A stretch of 64,000 bases of DNA. It comes from JAJRXC01 sp047639555. Lineage in GTDB: Bacteria; Actinomycetota; Acidimicrobiia; Acidimicrobiales; Aldehydirespiratoraceae. Under the pieces are notes generated by a model. The model made no database searches and was not told where the DNA came from. It was given only the letters and a program-made list of their open reading frames with translations. Both the position numbers and the translations under genes were made by a program. The stretch covers positions 58,028 to 122,027 of the forward strand of contig JBLIOE010000008.1 of assembly GCA_047639555.1 (NCBI GenBank), in the 5' to 3' direction. Of the stretch, positions 25,209 through 34,795 are shown in pieces (position 1 is the stretch's first letter; each line of letters begins with the position of its first letter).

Positions 25209-26759
25209 GTGTCGATCATCCACACCAGCCCACTGCCCGACGTCGAGATTCCGGAGACACCTATTAGCGGCCTTGTGCTACGCCAGGTCGCAATCAAACC
25301 GGATGCCGTCGCAATCACTGATGGTGCCGGTTCCTCATACACCTACGCCGAGCTGAGCGATGCCATCCACCGCATGGCCGGAGGTCTTGCCGCGCGCGGA
25401 TTCGGGCCCGGTTCGACGCTGGGGTTGATGGCGCCGAATATTCCTGAGTACGCGATCGTGTTTCACGCCGCGGCCGTTGCGGGGGGCACGGTCACAACGA
25501 TCAACCCCACGTACGGCGCTGAAGAGGTGCGTTTTCAGCTGCAAGACGCCGGGGCGTCGTTGCTGATCACGGTCCCGATGTTTGTCGACGTTGCGACGGC
25601 CGGTATGGAAGGCACCGATGTCACCGACCTCTTCGTGATGGGTGAGGCCGATGGGGTCACTCCGATGAGCAATCTCTTTGGTGAACCGATCGAACAGGTG
25701 GCGGTCGACGTGCACGACGATGTCGTCGTGCTGCCCTACTCCTCGGGCACGACGGGCCTTCCGAAGGGCGTCATGCTCACGCACTTCAATCTCGTGGCCA
25801 ACATCTGCCAGATGGAACATGTGCTCGACTATCAGGGCGAGGAAGTTGCGCTGGCGGCGTTGCCCTTCTTTCACATCTACGGCATGCAAGTGCTCATGAA
25901 CGGGCTGCTCGCCAATGGCGTGCGAGTTGTCACGATGCCGCGTTTCGACATGGGCGATGCGCTCGGCCTCGTGCAGTCAGAGAAGGTCACGCGATTTTTT
26001 GCGGTGCCCCCGATGGTGCTTGGCCTTGCCAAGGTGCCCGACGTTGACAACTTCGATCTCTCGTCGATCAAGCAGATCTTCTCGGGAGCAGCACCGCTCG
26101 GCGCAGAACTCGCCAACGAGGCCGCCGCCCGAGTCGGCTGTGAGGTCGTGCAGGGATACGGAATGACCGAGCTCAGCCCGGTCACGCACTCAACGGTCGA
26201 AGGCCAGGGCCGACCCGGCACCAGCGGCGTTCCGATCTCCAACGTCGAATGCCGCATTGTTGATCCCGAGTCAGGCGAGGATCAGCCTGCGGGGCAGCGC
26301 GGCGAGCTGTGGGTCCGTGGCCCCATGGTGATGAAGGGCTACCTCAACAACGAGGAAGCAACCGCCGCCACCATTGATGCCGATGGTTGGCTGCACACCG
26401 GCGATGTCGCCCTTATCGACGAGGCCGGTCACTACTCGATCGTCGACCGCATCAAGGAACTCATCAAGTACAACGGCTTCCAGGTGCCACCCGCCGAACT
26501 TGAAGGACTGCTGATCACCCATCCGGCCGTGGTCGATGTTGCCGTGATCGGTGTTCCCGACGTGTCCGTCGGTGAGCTGCCCAAGGCCTTTGTCACGCTC
26601 GCTCCGGGCGCCTCGCTCACCCTCGACGAGGTGCAGGCCTTCGTGAGTGAACATTTCGTGAGCTACAAGCAAATTCGTCTCCTCGAAGAGATCGATGTGA
26701 TTCCGAAGAGTGCGTCCGGCAAGATCTTGCGCCGCGAACTTCGCGACCGCGACAACTAA
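25209..26759 (+). CDS. 4-coumarate-CoA-ligase-like AMP-forming acyl-CoA synthetase
   Basis: 516 aa from GTG 25209 with GAAAGG 6 bp upstream. ATP-binding P-loop LPYSSGTTGLPKGVMLTH, adenylation motif VQGYGMTELSP, hinge/ATP motif WLHTGDVALID, and the C-terminal catalytic Lys in PKSASGKILRREL. The 4CL group activates aryl or medium-chain acids. A strong hairpin follows the stop (26775-26800). It is transcribed divergently from the PilZ gene. Confidence 0.92.
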   Translation: MSIIHTSPLPDVEIPETPISGLVLRQVAIKPDAVAITDGAGSSYTYAELSDAIHRMAGGLAARGFGPGSTLGLMAPNIPEYAIVFHAAAVAGGTVTTINPTYGAEEVRFQLQDAGASLLITVPMFVDVATAGMEGTDVTDLFVMGEADGVTPMSNLFGEPIEQVAVDVHDDVVVLPYSSGTTGLPKGVMLTHFNLVANICQMEHVLDYQGEEVALAALPFFHIYGMQVLMNGLLANGVRVVTMPRFDMGDALGLVQSEKVTRFFAVPPMVLGLAKVPDVDNFDLSSIKQIFSGAAPLGAELANEAAARVGCEVVQGYGMTELSPVTHSTVEGQGRPGTSGVPISNVECRIVDPESGEDQPAGQRGELWVRGPMVMKGYLNNEEATAATIDADGWLHTGDVALIDEAGHYSIVDRIKELIKYNGFQVPPAELEGLLITHPAVVDVAVIGVPDVSVGELPKAFVTLAPGASLTLDEVQAFVSEHFVSYKQIRLLEEIDVIPKSASGKILRRELRDRDN

Positions 26760-26774
26760 TCCAACGGGTAAGCG

Positions 26775-26800
26775 CCCGCCGGGTTGTCACGCCCGGCGGG
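26775..26800 (+). terminator. Perfect 9-bp hairpin after the 4CL-like gene
   Basis: CCCGCCGGG (26775-26783), 8-nt loop, CCCGGCGGG (26792-26800), beginning 16 nt after the stop codon. There is no T-tract. It lies in the region where the downstream deacetylase reading frame already looks coding, so it may be a terminator, a translation-control hairpin, or both. Confidence 0.55.
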
Positions 26801-26848
26801 ATCCTCGAGGACCACGAGGTCCGGTTCGCTGACGGTCTGATTGTCGAC

Positions 26849-27877
26849 GTGCGTCCTTGCGTCGATTCGCCGGAGCACGACCTCGTGGCCGCCGGCTTTA
26901 TCGATATCCAGGTCAACGGACACGACGATGTCGACGTTGCCACTGCCGATCACGCCGGATGGAACCGATTGAGTGGGCTAATCGCGGCGCAGGGAGTGAC
27001 ATCGTGGTGCCCGACACTCATCACTGCGCCGCTCGACGTGCTCGATGACCGGATCGCGGCCGTTTCTGCCTTGGCCGCGGGATCAGGCCCGGCGGTCGTC
27101 GGGATTCACCTCGAAGGGCCGTTCCTCGGTGCCGCTCACGGAGCGCACCACGGGGTCGACACTTCGCCCATCGATCTTGCATGGATCGCGGCGCTGCCCG
27201 CGTCGGTCCGCATCATGACCCTCGGCCCCGAACGAGAGGGAGCCGCGGCGGCGATCGCTGCACTGGGCGACTTGGGGGTACTGGTGGCCCTCGGCCACAC
27301 CCGCGCGTCGGCGGCCGAGGCCCTTGATGCCGTCAACGAGGGGGCTCGGTTGTTCACCCACGCCTTCAATGCGTCAGGCCCGTTCCACCACCGGGATCCC
27401 GGGGCACTCGGCGTCGCTCTTGCGGACGATCGGATCGCGATCAGCCTCATCGCTGATGGAATCCACGTTGACCCGATGATGCTGCGACTGGCCTGGCGGG
27501 CGAAGCCGGCCGGCAAGGTCGTGCTGATCACCGACGCGGCGGCGTGGAGATCGGGGCGCCTGGCCGATGTCGGTGTGGCGTTGGTCGATGGCGCGCCGCG
27601 ACTCGAGAACGGTGTGCTCGCCGGCAGCGCACTCACCATGGATGCCGCGGTGCGCTACTGCGTCGATGTGGTTGGCGTCGACCTGATCGATGCCTTGGTG
27701 GCCGCGTCGGCCACGCCCGCCGATCTTCTCGGTCTCGACGACCGGGGGTCGATCACCCCCGGCCGTAGAGCCGATCTCATTGCGTTCCGTCCGGGGCTTG
27801 AGATTGCCGCCACCTGGGTGCGCGGCGATCTCTCGTTTCCCGTTGGGTCAGAGGCTCAGCCCGCGGGCGACGGATAG
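26849..27877 (+). CDS. nagA: N-acetylglucosamine-6-phosphate deacetylase-like amidohydrolase
   Basis: 342 aa from GTG 26849. Metal-site motifs of NagA: GIHLEGPFLGAAHGAHH (Glu), LVALGHTRASAAE (His), LFTHAFNASGPFHHRDPG (His), and LITDAAAW (Asp). AAGFIDIQVNGHDD is the usual domain junction. The family hydrolyses GlcNAc-6-P to GlcN-6-P for amino-sugar recycling. The same frame upstream encodes RVVTPGGILEDHEVRFADGL, a normal NagA N-terminal strand, but contains no ATG, GTG or TTG, so the annotated start may be truncated. Its 3' end overlaps the convergent binding-protein gene by 22 bp. Confidence 0.8.
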   Translation: MRPCVDSPEHDLVAAGFIDIQVNGHDDVDVATADHAGWNRLSGLIAAQGVTSWCPTLITAPLDVLDDRIAAVSALAAGSGPAVVGIHLEGPFLGAAHGAHHGVDTSPIDLAWIAALPASVRIMTLGPEREGAAAAIAALGDLGVLVALGHTRASAAEALDAVNEGARLFTHAFNASGPFHHRDPGALGVALADDRIAISLIADGIHVDPMMLRLAWRAKPAGKVVLITDAAAWRSGRLADVGVALVDGAPRLENGVLAGSALTMDAAVRYCVDVVGVDLIDALVAASATPADLLGLDDRGSITPGRRADLIAFRPGLEIAATWVRGDLSFPVGSEAQPAGDG

Positions 27878-29613
27878 GCCGGTGGTGTCTCCGACTCCGG
27901 CCGGTCGTCGTAGAAGAAGACGCCGTTGTCGGGGTTGAAGACATCGGGCGATGTGTCGGGCCACTCACCCGGCAGGTAGCGAGTGCCACCGCCGACGTAC
28001 CAGTAACAACCAGTTCCGTCGTTGTCGAGTTCGTCGAGACACTCGGTGTCGGGGTCGTACCAGATCTCGGACACATCATCGATGCCGTTGATGTCGGGGA
28101 GTGTGTCGTCGGGCCACAGGCCCTTGTCGCCCCAGGAGATCGACGGTTGAGTCAGTGCCCCACGCGCCGTCGGGTCGCTGGCCAACATGGCGTCGGCGTA
28201 GTTCTGAGGGGTGAGGTCCGGCCCCGTGCCCTGCAGGAGCGGGAAGAGGAGAGCAGCCTGCCACTGCACCCCGATCGTGTTGGGGGCGGGAGGTTCTTCA
28301 CCGTGGAACCACTCGTAGAGGAAGAAGAAGCCGCTCTTGCGCCGGTCGACTTTCACCGCCGTGTTGCTTTGCCCGAATGCGTGGCGCCACTGCTCTTGGT
28401 CGTAGGTCCGGGCGAAGATGTTGGTGTCGACCAGAACCGTTCCGGCCAGTACCCACTCGGGGAAGTACTCCTGGTCGGTTGCTGCGAGGGTGAAGTCGCG
28501 GGGCGCGATGGGGTCGCCAGCAAAGATGATGGACGTGACCCCGGCGTCCTTCAGGGTGGCGATCCGGGTGATGGCCTGCTCCTGCAGCGTGGCGGGGTTG
28601 AGCGCGTAGGGGATCATCTCGACCAACTCGACGCCGTATTCGTCGTTCAGAAGATCGCGGAAGTTCTCGGCGTCCGTGGTCGACACATCGCTGGTCTCGA
28701 GGTACAGGAAAGCGAACTTGCGTTCTTCGGTCGCGAAGTCGGGGCTGTGTTCCGCGTTGCGACCGGCCAGACGCTTCCCGATGTACTCGGCGAGCAGGAT
28801 TCGGCTCTGTTCGGCTGACTTCGAGATCGTGTGGAGGTAGGGGTAGTTCTCGCGAGCAGTGACGCCGCCCATACAGGCGCACATCACCTCGTTCGCGGCG
28901 AGCGTCTCCGCGAACGCCACCCCCTGCAGTGCGGGCCCGCCCCACACCATGAACGGACGGATGTCGCGGGCAATTGTCTCGGCATCGGCGATCGCCGCGA
29001 TCTCGTCGTCGGATGGGCCGGTCGCGTCGTAACGGATCAACTCCACCGTGCGGCCGTAGGTCTCGTAGTAGGCGCCGTAGAACTCGGCGAGTCCCTGGTG
29101 GGTCTCGAAGATATCGGTCGGTGTGTCGTCGTTGTTGATCGGGCCCGTGACAAAATCGAGCACCGGGTCGACCTCGGGGGCGAGGTAGACGACAATCTTG
29201 ATGCTGTCGGCGGTGACGCCGGGCGAGGTCTCGCCGCCGTTGTCACCCTCGTACGGGGCCACACAGGGACCGGCGAAGAAGAACGGGAACGCATAGGTGC
29301 CGAGGTCCGTGTCGCAGCGATCACTCCAGTCGATGTCGGCCGTGGTTCCGGCCGCCTCGGCTTCGGCCCAGGTCAGGATTCCATCAGCGAGAGGGTCGTC
29401 GGCGGTCGGATCATCGGTGGTCGGGTCGTCGGCGGTCGGATCATCGGTGGTCGGATCATCGATCGCGGGGTCGTCAGGGTTGACGGACTCGGCATCGTCG
29501 CCGCCCGAAGTGGCAAGAATGGCTATGACGACGATCACTATCAGAGCGATAACCGCGAGAGGCCCCCATCTCCGGAGCTGCTGGGACATATTGGATCCTT
29601 CAACGTCGTTCAT
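27856..29613 (-). CDS. Membrane-anchored ABC transporter substrate-binding protein
   Basis: 585 aa from ATG 29613, preceded by AGGGGG; a second ATG at 29589 also has a good site (GAAGG). Instead of a lipobox there is an uncleaved-looking helix WGPLAVIALIVIVVIAILA, then a DDPTTDDPTADDP-type acidic spacer, then a large binding domain: SIKIVVYLAPEVDP, GLAEFYGAYYETYGRTVELI, and AEQSRILLAEYIGKRLAG. It is the last gene of the PhyH-LivHM-MFS/LivFG operon, so it should deliver substrate to that importer. It is longer than typical LivJ-like proteins (about 400 aa). Confidence 0.8.
   Translation of the reverse strand: MNDVEGSNMSQQLRRWGPLAVIALIVIVVIAILATSGGDDAESVNPDDPAIDDPTTDDPTADDPTTDDPTADDPLADGILTWAEAEAAGTTADIDWSDRCDTDLGTYAFPFFFAGPCVAPYEGDNGGETSPGVTADSIKIVVYLAPEVDPVLDFVTGPINNDDTPTDIFETHQGLAEFYGAYYETYGRTVELIRYDATGPSDDEIAAIADAETIARDIRPFMVWGGPALQGVAFAETLAANEVMCACMGGVTARENYPYLHTISKSAEQSRILLAEYIGKRLAGRNAEHSPDFATEERKFAFLYLETSDVSTTDAENFRDLLNDEYGVELVEMIPYALNPATLQEQAITRIATLKDAGVTSIIFAGDPIAPRDFTLAATDQEYFPEWVLAGTVLVDTNIFARTYDQEQWRHAFGQSNTAVKVDRRKSGFFFLYEWFHGEEPPAPNTIGVQWQAALLFPLLQGTGPDLTPQNYADAMLASDPTARGALTQPSISWGDKGLWPDDTLPDINGIDDVSEIWYDPDTECLDELDNDGTGCYWYVGGGTRYLPGEWPDTSPDVFNPDNGVFFYDDRPESETPPAYPSPAG
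29395..29475 (-). repeat. 30-bp tandem repeat coding the acidic spacer
   Basis: Two adjacent 30-bp copies (29401-29430 and 29431-29460) differ at two positions, and each is itself two diverged 15-bp units with partial copies at both ends. They encode the (T/A)DDPT-type spacer between membrane anchor and binding domain. Copy-number change would lengthen or shorten the tether in steps of five residues. Confidence 0.8.
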
Positions 29614-29645
29614 ATTTTCCCCCTGATTTGTTGAATTGTCTACCA

Positions 29646-32612
29646 CTAACTCTGTCGCTCGCCCGATCTTGCGATCACGTCCTTGTTGGTTCCGAGATAA
29701 GACGCGATCACCCCGGGATGGTGCAGGACCTCTTCGGAACTGCCCGACGCGATCACCGCGCCCTGATCGAGCGCAAGTATTCGGTCAGCGATTCCCGAGA
29801 TCAGCGGCATGTCGTGTTCGATGACCAGAATGCTGGCCCCCAGCTGTTCGCGGATGCGCAACAGCACCGGGACGAGAGCCTCGGTCTCGCGTTGGGCGAT
29901 GCCGCTCGACGGCTCGTCGAGCAGGACAACTTTCGGGTTGTGAGCGACGACACACGCAAGATCGACAATTCGTCGCGACCCGGTCGAGAGCTCACGAAGG
30001 AACTTCGATCGGAACGACTGAAGTCCGAGTAGTTCGATCAACTCGTCGACCCGAAGACGCACCTTCTCCTCGGAGTCGTGCACGTTGGGGAGATACAACA
30101 TCGCGGCGATGGCACTCTTGACCTCGACCTCGAGCTCGAGCGCAACCGCCATCGCCTCTTCGACCGTGAGCGACGGGAACAGGCGGGCGTCCTGGAACGA
30201 ACGACCAAGCCCGCGACGCGCCCGCATGTGAGGCGACAAAGTGGTGACGTCGCGGCCGTCGAGCAGCACGTGACCGGTGTCTTCAGCGGTGAATCCCGCG
30301 ATCAGGTCGAACAGGGTGGTCTTGCCGGCACCGTTGGGTCCAATCAGTCCGAGGATCTCGCCGGGGGCGACCTCGAGGCTGACGCTGTCGACCGCGCGGA
30401 TCCCGCCGAAGCTGCGAGTCAACGCCACCGTCTCCAGCATTGGCGTGGCATCGAGGTCCAACTTCGGTGCGGTGCTCGCGTTGACGCGTTGGCGCGGGGT
30501 CGTGGTTGCGGAGGGTCCGTCGCGCGTCTCGACCGCGGCGCCCGCTCCCTCGAGGAAGACCGACCGCAGCACATCGGGTCGTTCGAGCAGTTCGGCCGTC
30601 GGCCCGTGGAATCGAATCTCGCCCTTCTCCATGAAGTACGCGGTCTCGGCGATTGTCAGCGCCACATTGACCGACTGATCAACCAGGATGATGGTGGTTC
30701 CCTCATCGGCCATCTGGCGAAGCACCGGGAGTAGCTGTTCGACGATGACCGGCGCGAGGCCGAGTGAGAGTTCGTCGACCATAAGTAGGCGCGGTTTGGA
30801 GAGCATGGCCATGCCCAAAGCGAGCATCTGTTGCTGCCCGCCGGAAAGATTGGCGGCTGGTTCGTCGCGGCGGTTCGTCAACGCGGGGAACATTTCGTAG
30901 ACGCGGTCGAGTCCCGCGTCGCGAGCGGCATGGTCACCGCGCTGGAGCCAGCCGGCGACGTTGAGATTCTCGGCGATCGTGAGGGTGGGGAACACGCCAG
31001 CACCGCCGGGGACCTGGAGCACGCCTCGGCCGGCCACCTCGTGGGGCGGCGCGAAGGTCATCTCTCGTCCGTCGAAGATGATCGCGCCGCGACTCGCCTC
31101 GACCACCCCGGAGATCGATTTCAGGAGCGTGGACTTGCCTGCGCCATTCGTACCCAGGAGAGCAACGATCTCGCCCTCATCGATTTCGAAGTCAACATCG
31201 AACAGCACTTGCACATCGCCGTAGGAAACGTTCAGTCCGCGGACGAGAAGCAGCTTGCTCTTCCCTTCACTGCGAAGGAGGGCCACCTCTGATCGGGCCG
31301 CCGCCGTGGCCCACACCTGCTTGATGTCGTCAGCGATGACGAGACCGGCGGTCGAGAGAAGCAACCCGCCGATGAGATAGACGGGGGTCATCATCAACAT
31401 GCCGGTTCGGATACCCCACGCATCGCCGATCGCGCCGATGAGTGGGAGCACGACGAGGCCGGGGAGGATCCACAATGAACCAATCGAGAATCCCATCGCC
31501 CGGGCTCTCGGGGGAATCGCCATGGACAGCACCGCGAAGATCGACGGCACAAACATCGCGTTGACGAACGAGGCGGCGGCGGCGGCGCCCGCCGCGACCC
31601 AGACGTTGGGAGCCAGTGCGAAGACCGCGAGGATTCCGGCGTTGAGGAAGGCGGTCACTGCGAGGAAGCGGAGCACGAGGCCGGGGTCGCGGGCCATGAG
31701 CTTGCTGCTGATCGTCGCGCCGACGATCAAGCCCACGATGCCGGCCGGTTCGACGGCGGCGGCGAGGAAACCCCGAGCCCGTTCGTCGAGGCCGAAGACC
31801 TCGTCGTAGAGAAGTGATGCGAAGGTTCCGAATCCGATGAGGGAGGCCGCGAGGAATGGAAGCGCATACCAGATCCGCCGCAGGCTCTCGATCTTGTACA
31901 GCATTCGCCAGGCCTCGGCGAACGACGGTGGTTCCTCTTCGGTCTCGACTGCCTCTTCGCTCGCGCCCATGGCCCGACGTTCGTGCGCGCCGCGGATCGG
32001 CTCTTTCATCCGCACCCCCGCGATGACGAGCAGCACGGTCGGAACCGCGAAGACGATGAAGGGAACCCGCCACCCGAACTGGAAGGCAAGCAGGCCGGCG
32101 ACGATCGGTCCGATCATCTGGCCGACGAGGTTTGCGGACCGGTGGAACGCGAAGACCTTGGGCCGCCGTTCCGGCTCGTAGTAGTCCGCGATGAGGGAGT
32201 TGTGGGTCGGGTCGACGACCGCCTTGCCGACGCCGGAGCCGCCTCGAGCGAAGGCGAGTGCCCACAAGGTCCACGCCAGGCCGGTCGCGAATGAGAAGAG
32301 CCCCCACACGAGGGCGCCCGCGAGCGCTAGCCGGGTGCGGTTGGTTCGGTCGGCCATCTGCGCGATGGGAATCTGGAGCGCCAGAGCGGCCGCGCCAACG
32401 AGGGCGACGATGGCAAGAAGACCGGTGAGGTTGAGTCCGAACTCTTCGCGAATCTCCGGGAGAAGCACGCTGAACGCGGTGCGGTCCAGTTCATCGACCG
32501 CGTTCAGACCGAACAAGATCAGGAGCGGATAGGTCGGCCCTGGTCCGGTGAGGGCATCGACGGAGCGGATCGGATGGCGAACCGCCTTCATGACAGCCTT
32601 GAATGCGCTCAT
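29646..32612 (-). CDS. MFS transporter fused to two branched-chain-type ABC ATPases (LivF + LivG)
   Basis: 988 aa, three modules in one frame. Residues about 25-440: an MFS-like 12-helix carrier (QIPIAQMADRTNRTRLALAG is the loop 2-3 motif; FARGGSGVGKAVVDPTHNS). Residues about 460-700: LivF-like ATPase, Walker A GTNGAGKST, signature LSGGQQQ, Walker B RLLMVDELSLG. Residues about 735-975: LivG-like ATPase, Walker A GPNGAGKTT, degenerate signature LSTGSRR, Walker B VVLLDEPSSG. Its ATG overlaps the LivHM stop (ATGA at 32609-32612), so it is translationally coupled. It likely powers the LivHM importer, while the MFS part may import, export or scaffold. Confidence 0.92.
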   Translation of the reverse strand: MSAFKAVMKAVRHPIRSVDALTGPGPTYPLLILFGLNAVDELDRTAFSVLLPEIREEFGLNLTGLLAIVALVGAAALALQIPIAQMADRTNRTRLALAGALVWGLFSFATGLAWTLWALAFARGGSGVGKAVVDPTHNSLIADYYEPERRPKVFAFHRSANLVGQMIGPIVAGLLAFQFGWRVPFIVFAVPTVLLVIAGVRMKEPIRGAHERRAMGASEEAVETEEEPPSFAEAWRMLYKIESLRRIWYALPFLAASLIGFGTFASLLYDEVFGLDERARGFLAAAVEPAGIVGLIVGATISSKLMARDPGLVLRFLAVTAFLNAGILAVFALAPNVWVAAGAAAAASFVNAMFVPSIFAVLSMAIPPRARAMGFSIGSLWILPGLVVLPLIGAIGDAWGIRTGMLMMTPVYLIGGLLLSTAGLVIADDIKQVWATAAARSEVALLRSEGKSKLLLVRGLNVSYGDVQVLFDVDFEIDEGEIVALLGTNGAGKSTLLKSISGVVEASRGAIIFDGREMTFAPPHEVAGRGVLQVPGGAGVFPTLTIAENLNVAGWLQRGDHAARDAGLDRVYEMFPALTNRRDEPAANLSGGQQQMLALGMAMLSKPRLLMVDELSLGLAPVIVEQLLPVLRQMADEGTTIILVDQSVNVALTIAETAYFMEKGEIRFHGPTAELLERPDVLRSVFLEGAGAAVETRDGPSATTTPRQRVNASTAPKLDLDATPMLETVALTRSFGGIRAVDSVSLEVAPGEILGLIGPNGAGKTTLFDLIAGFTAEDTGHVLLDGRDVTTLSPHMRARRGLGRSFQDARLFPSLTVEEAMAVALELEVEVKSAIAAMLYLPNVHDSEEKVRLRVDELIELLGLQSFRSKFLRELSTGSRRIVDLACVVAHNPKVVLLDEPSSGIAQRETEALVPVLLRIREQLGASILVIEHDMPLISGIADRILALDQGAVIASGSSEEVLHHPGVIASYLGTNKDVIARSGERQS

Positions 32613-34795
32613 GCCGGCTCTCCCGCCGTGGTGCCGGGTTGTGGGTCGGCTGTTGCTTCGTCAGTGAGGTCGGTAACTGGCACCGCCGCTTCCTCGACCC
32701 GGGTCGGGGCAACATCAGCGAGAAGGCTCGGCACGATGATCTTCTTGCGTTTGGCGACCCATCGGAGCCACTGGTCGCGGATACGGAAAAGCAGCCCGCC
32801 GATCCCGCTTGGGATGATTAGCAGGACAACGAGCACACCGACGCCGCTGGCGAAGAAGACCCACTCTGCCGGAAGGAACCACTGGAGTCCCTTGAGGTAG
32901 AGCGCACCGATGACACCCCCAGCGAGTGAGCCGAGGCCCCCGATGACGGCCATCACGAAGACCTCGATGCTGTCGTCGGGTTGGAAGCTGACGGCGGTGT
33001 AGATCCGTAGGTTGTAGGCGAATAGACCGCCGGCGATGGCCGCGATTGCGCCCGACATCGCGAAGCCGGTGAGCTTGGCCCGGAGGGGGCTGATGCCGAA
33101 GGTCTGCGCGGCCGACTCGTTTTCGCGGAGCGCGAGCAGCACGCGACCGGTGCGGGTGCGCCGCACGCCTCGCATAGCCACCATGACCAAGGTCAGAACG
33201 ATGAGGGCGACGTAGTACATGCGAATCGGAGAGTCGATATCGATCCGGCCGAGGAGCGGGACCCGCTTGAAGGTGTTGTCGTGGACCCACGACCCGATCC
33301 AGAAGCTCTCGTTGAGGAAATAGCTCGTTGTGGCGAGCGAGAAGCCGAGTGAGCTGACGGCCAGAAACAGGCCCCGCTGTCGGAGCGCGGGGAGGCCCAC
33401 GACAATGGCAACGAGCGCGCCGACGGCGGCCGATGCCATCAACGCGAGGATGAGATCCACGTTCCATTCGTTGGTCAGCTTGGCGGTGACGGCGGCGCCG
33501 AACGCCACAAACGCCATCTGGCCGAGCGACACCTGACCGGCCCATCCAGTCAGCACGATGACCGAGATACCGATGATTCCGAAGATCAGAACCGCCGAGG
33601 CCTTGATCAACTGGGCGGTGTCGAGGAAGTGGGGCAACACCAGGGCGGTGACGACCAGCGTGGTGGCGAACAGGGCGCGGACCGCCTGGACTTCGCGCAC
33701 GCCCCGGAGCTCGGGGGGCACCGGACGCACCTCTTCCGCCGCTTGCCAGGTGGACGTGGAGTCGTTGTCGGCGCGTGACTCCTGACGGGCCAAGATCGAC
33801 CGGATCAGTAACGAGACGATGATCACCCCGGCGAGGATCGCGTCGTTCTCGAAGCTGCTCCCGCCGTTCACGATGATCGCGGTTTCGAGTATTCCGAGCA
33901 CGGTCGCGCTGAGGGCGATGCCGGGGAGGTTGGTGAGATTGCCGAGCATCAGCGCGGCGAGCGCTCGCAGCAGGATTCCGAACGAAAGGACGGAGCCGAC
34001 CGGAAGGCCGATGATTCCGGCCCGCAGCCAGATTGCGATGAACGCGAGCGTGGTGGCCACGGACCACACGATGGTGTGCAGTCGGTTGACGGGTATGCCC
34101 AGCAGCGATGCCCGATCGGCGCTATCGGCCGCGGCTCGGATCGCCGTACCGACCGCCGTGCCGCGCAGGAACGCGGCGATTGCCACCATGGCGAGGGGCC
34201 CCACGATCCAGGCGACGACGTAGTCCTCCCGGAAGATCACCGAGTTGAGCTCGAACTTCATCTCCCAGGGGAAGTCGACCCGTTGTGAACGCGACGGGGC
34301 GTCCCACAGCCGGGCAAGGGAGAGGGCGCCGAACGCGAGAATTTGGCTCAGCCCGAGGGTGACGACCGTGAGAATCAGCCGAGCCGATCGGGAGAACCGA
34401 CGGATGATCAACATCTCGACCAACGCGCCCAGGACGATCGCCGAAGCAAGACCGGCGATGAAGCCGACGAAGTAGTTGACTCCAGTGATCGTCACCAGCA
34501 TCACGCCGAGGAGACCGGGGACATAGCCGAGGTCGCCCTGACTGAAGTTCAGGACCCGATTGGCCCGGTACACCAGCGCCATACCGACCGCGATCAGTGC
34601 AGTGAGGAGCCCGATGGTCGCGCCTTGGAGCATGAACCCGGGCTTCATCGGGAAGAACACGACCTGGATCGCCAGCACGGCGAAGGCGGGCCCGACGGTC
34701 GCGAGGATCCGGGCTGGACCGTCGGGCATCGAACCACGCGTGGCGCGGATCCGCTGACGAAGACGAATTGCGACCGAATTGGAGGCGGTGCTCAT
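32609..34795 (-). CDS. LivH-LivM fused branched-chain-type ABC permease
   Basis: 728 aa from ATG 34795, which overlaps the stop of the dioxygenase gene (ATGA, 34792-34795). Residues about 35-330 are LivH-like (GLLTALIAVGMALVYRANRV, LNFSQGDLGYVPG). Residues about 380-690 are LivM-like (GIIGISVIVLTGWAGQVSLG, TGRVLLALRENESAAQTFG, GGLGSLAGGVIGALYLKGL). The EAA-like coupling loops of both halves are present. The final 40 residues are a disordered Thr/Pro/Ala tail. Substrate is unknown; the class handles amino acids, urea, amides and aromatic acids. Confidence 0.92.
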   Translation of the reverse strand: MSTASNSVAIRLRQRIRATRGSMPDGPARILATVGPAFAVLAIQVVFFPMKPGFMLQGATIGLLTALIAVGMALVYRANRVLNFSQGDLGYVPGLLGVMLVTITGVNYFVGFIAGLASAIVLGALVEMLIIRRFSRSARLILTVVTLGLSQILAFGALSLARLWDAPSRSQRVDFPWEMKFELNSVIFREDYVVAWIVGPLAMVAIAAFLRGTAVGTAIRAAADSADRASLLGIPVNRLHTIVWSVATTLAFIAIWLRAGIIGLPVGSVLSFGILLRALAALMLGNLTNLPGIALSATVLGILETAIIVNGGSSFENDAILAGVIIVSLLIRSILARQESRADNDSTSTWQAAEEVRPVPPELRGVREVQAVRALFATTLVVTALVLPHFLDTAQLIKASAVLIFGIIGISVIVLTGWAGQVSLGQMAFVAFGAAVTAKLTNEWNVDLILALMASAAVGALVAIVVGLPALRQRGLFLAVSSLGFSLATTSYFLNESFWIGSWVHDNTFKRVPLLGRIDIDSPIRMYYVALIVLTLVMVAMRGVRRTRTGRVLLALRENESAAQTFGISPLRAKLTGFAMSGAIAAIAGGLFAYNLRIYTAVSFQPDDSIEVFVMAVIGGLGSLAGGVIGALYLKGLQWFLPAEWVFFASGVGVLVVLLIIPSGIGGLLFRIRDQWLRWVAKRKKIIVPSLLADVAPTRVEEAAVPVTDLTDEATADPQPGTTAGEPA

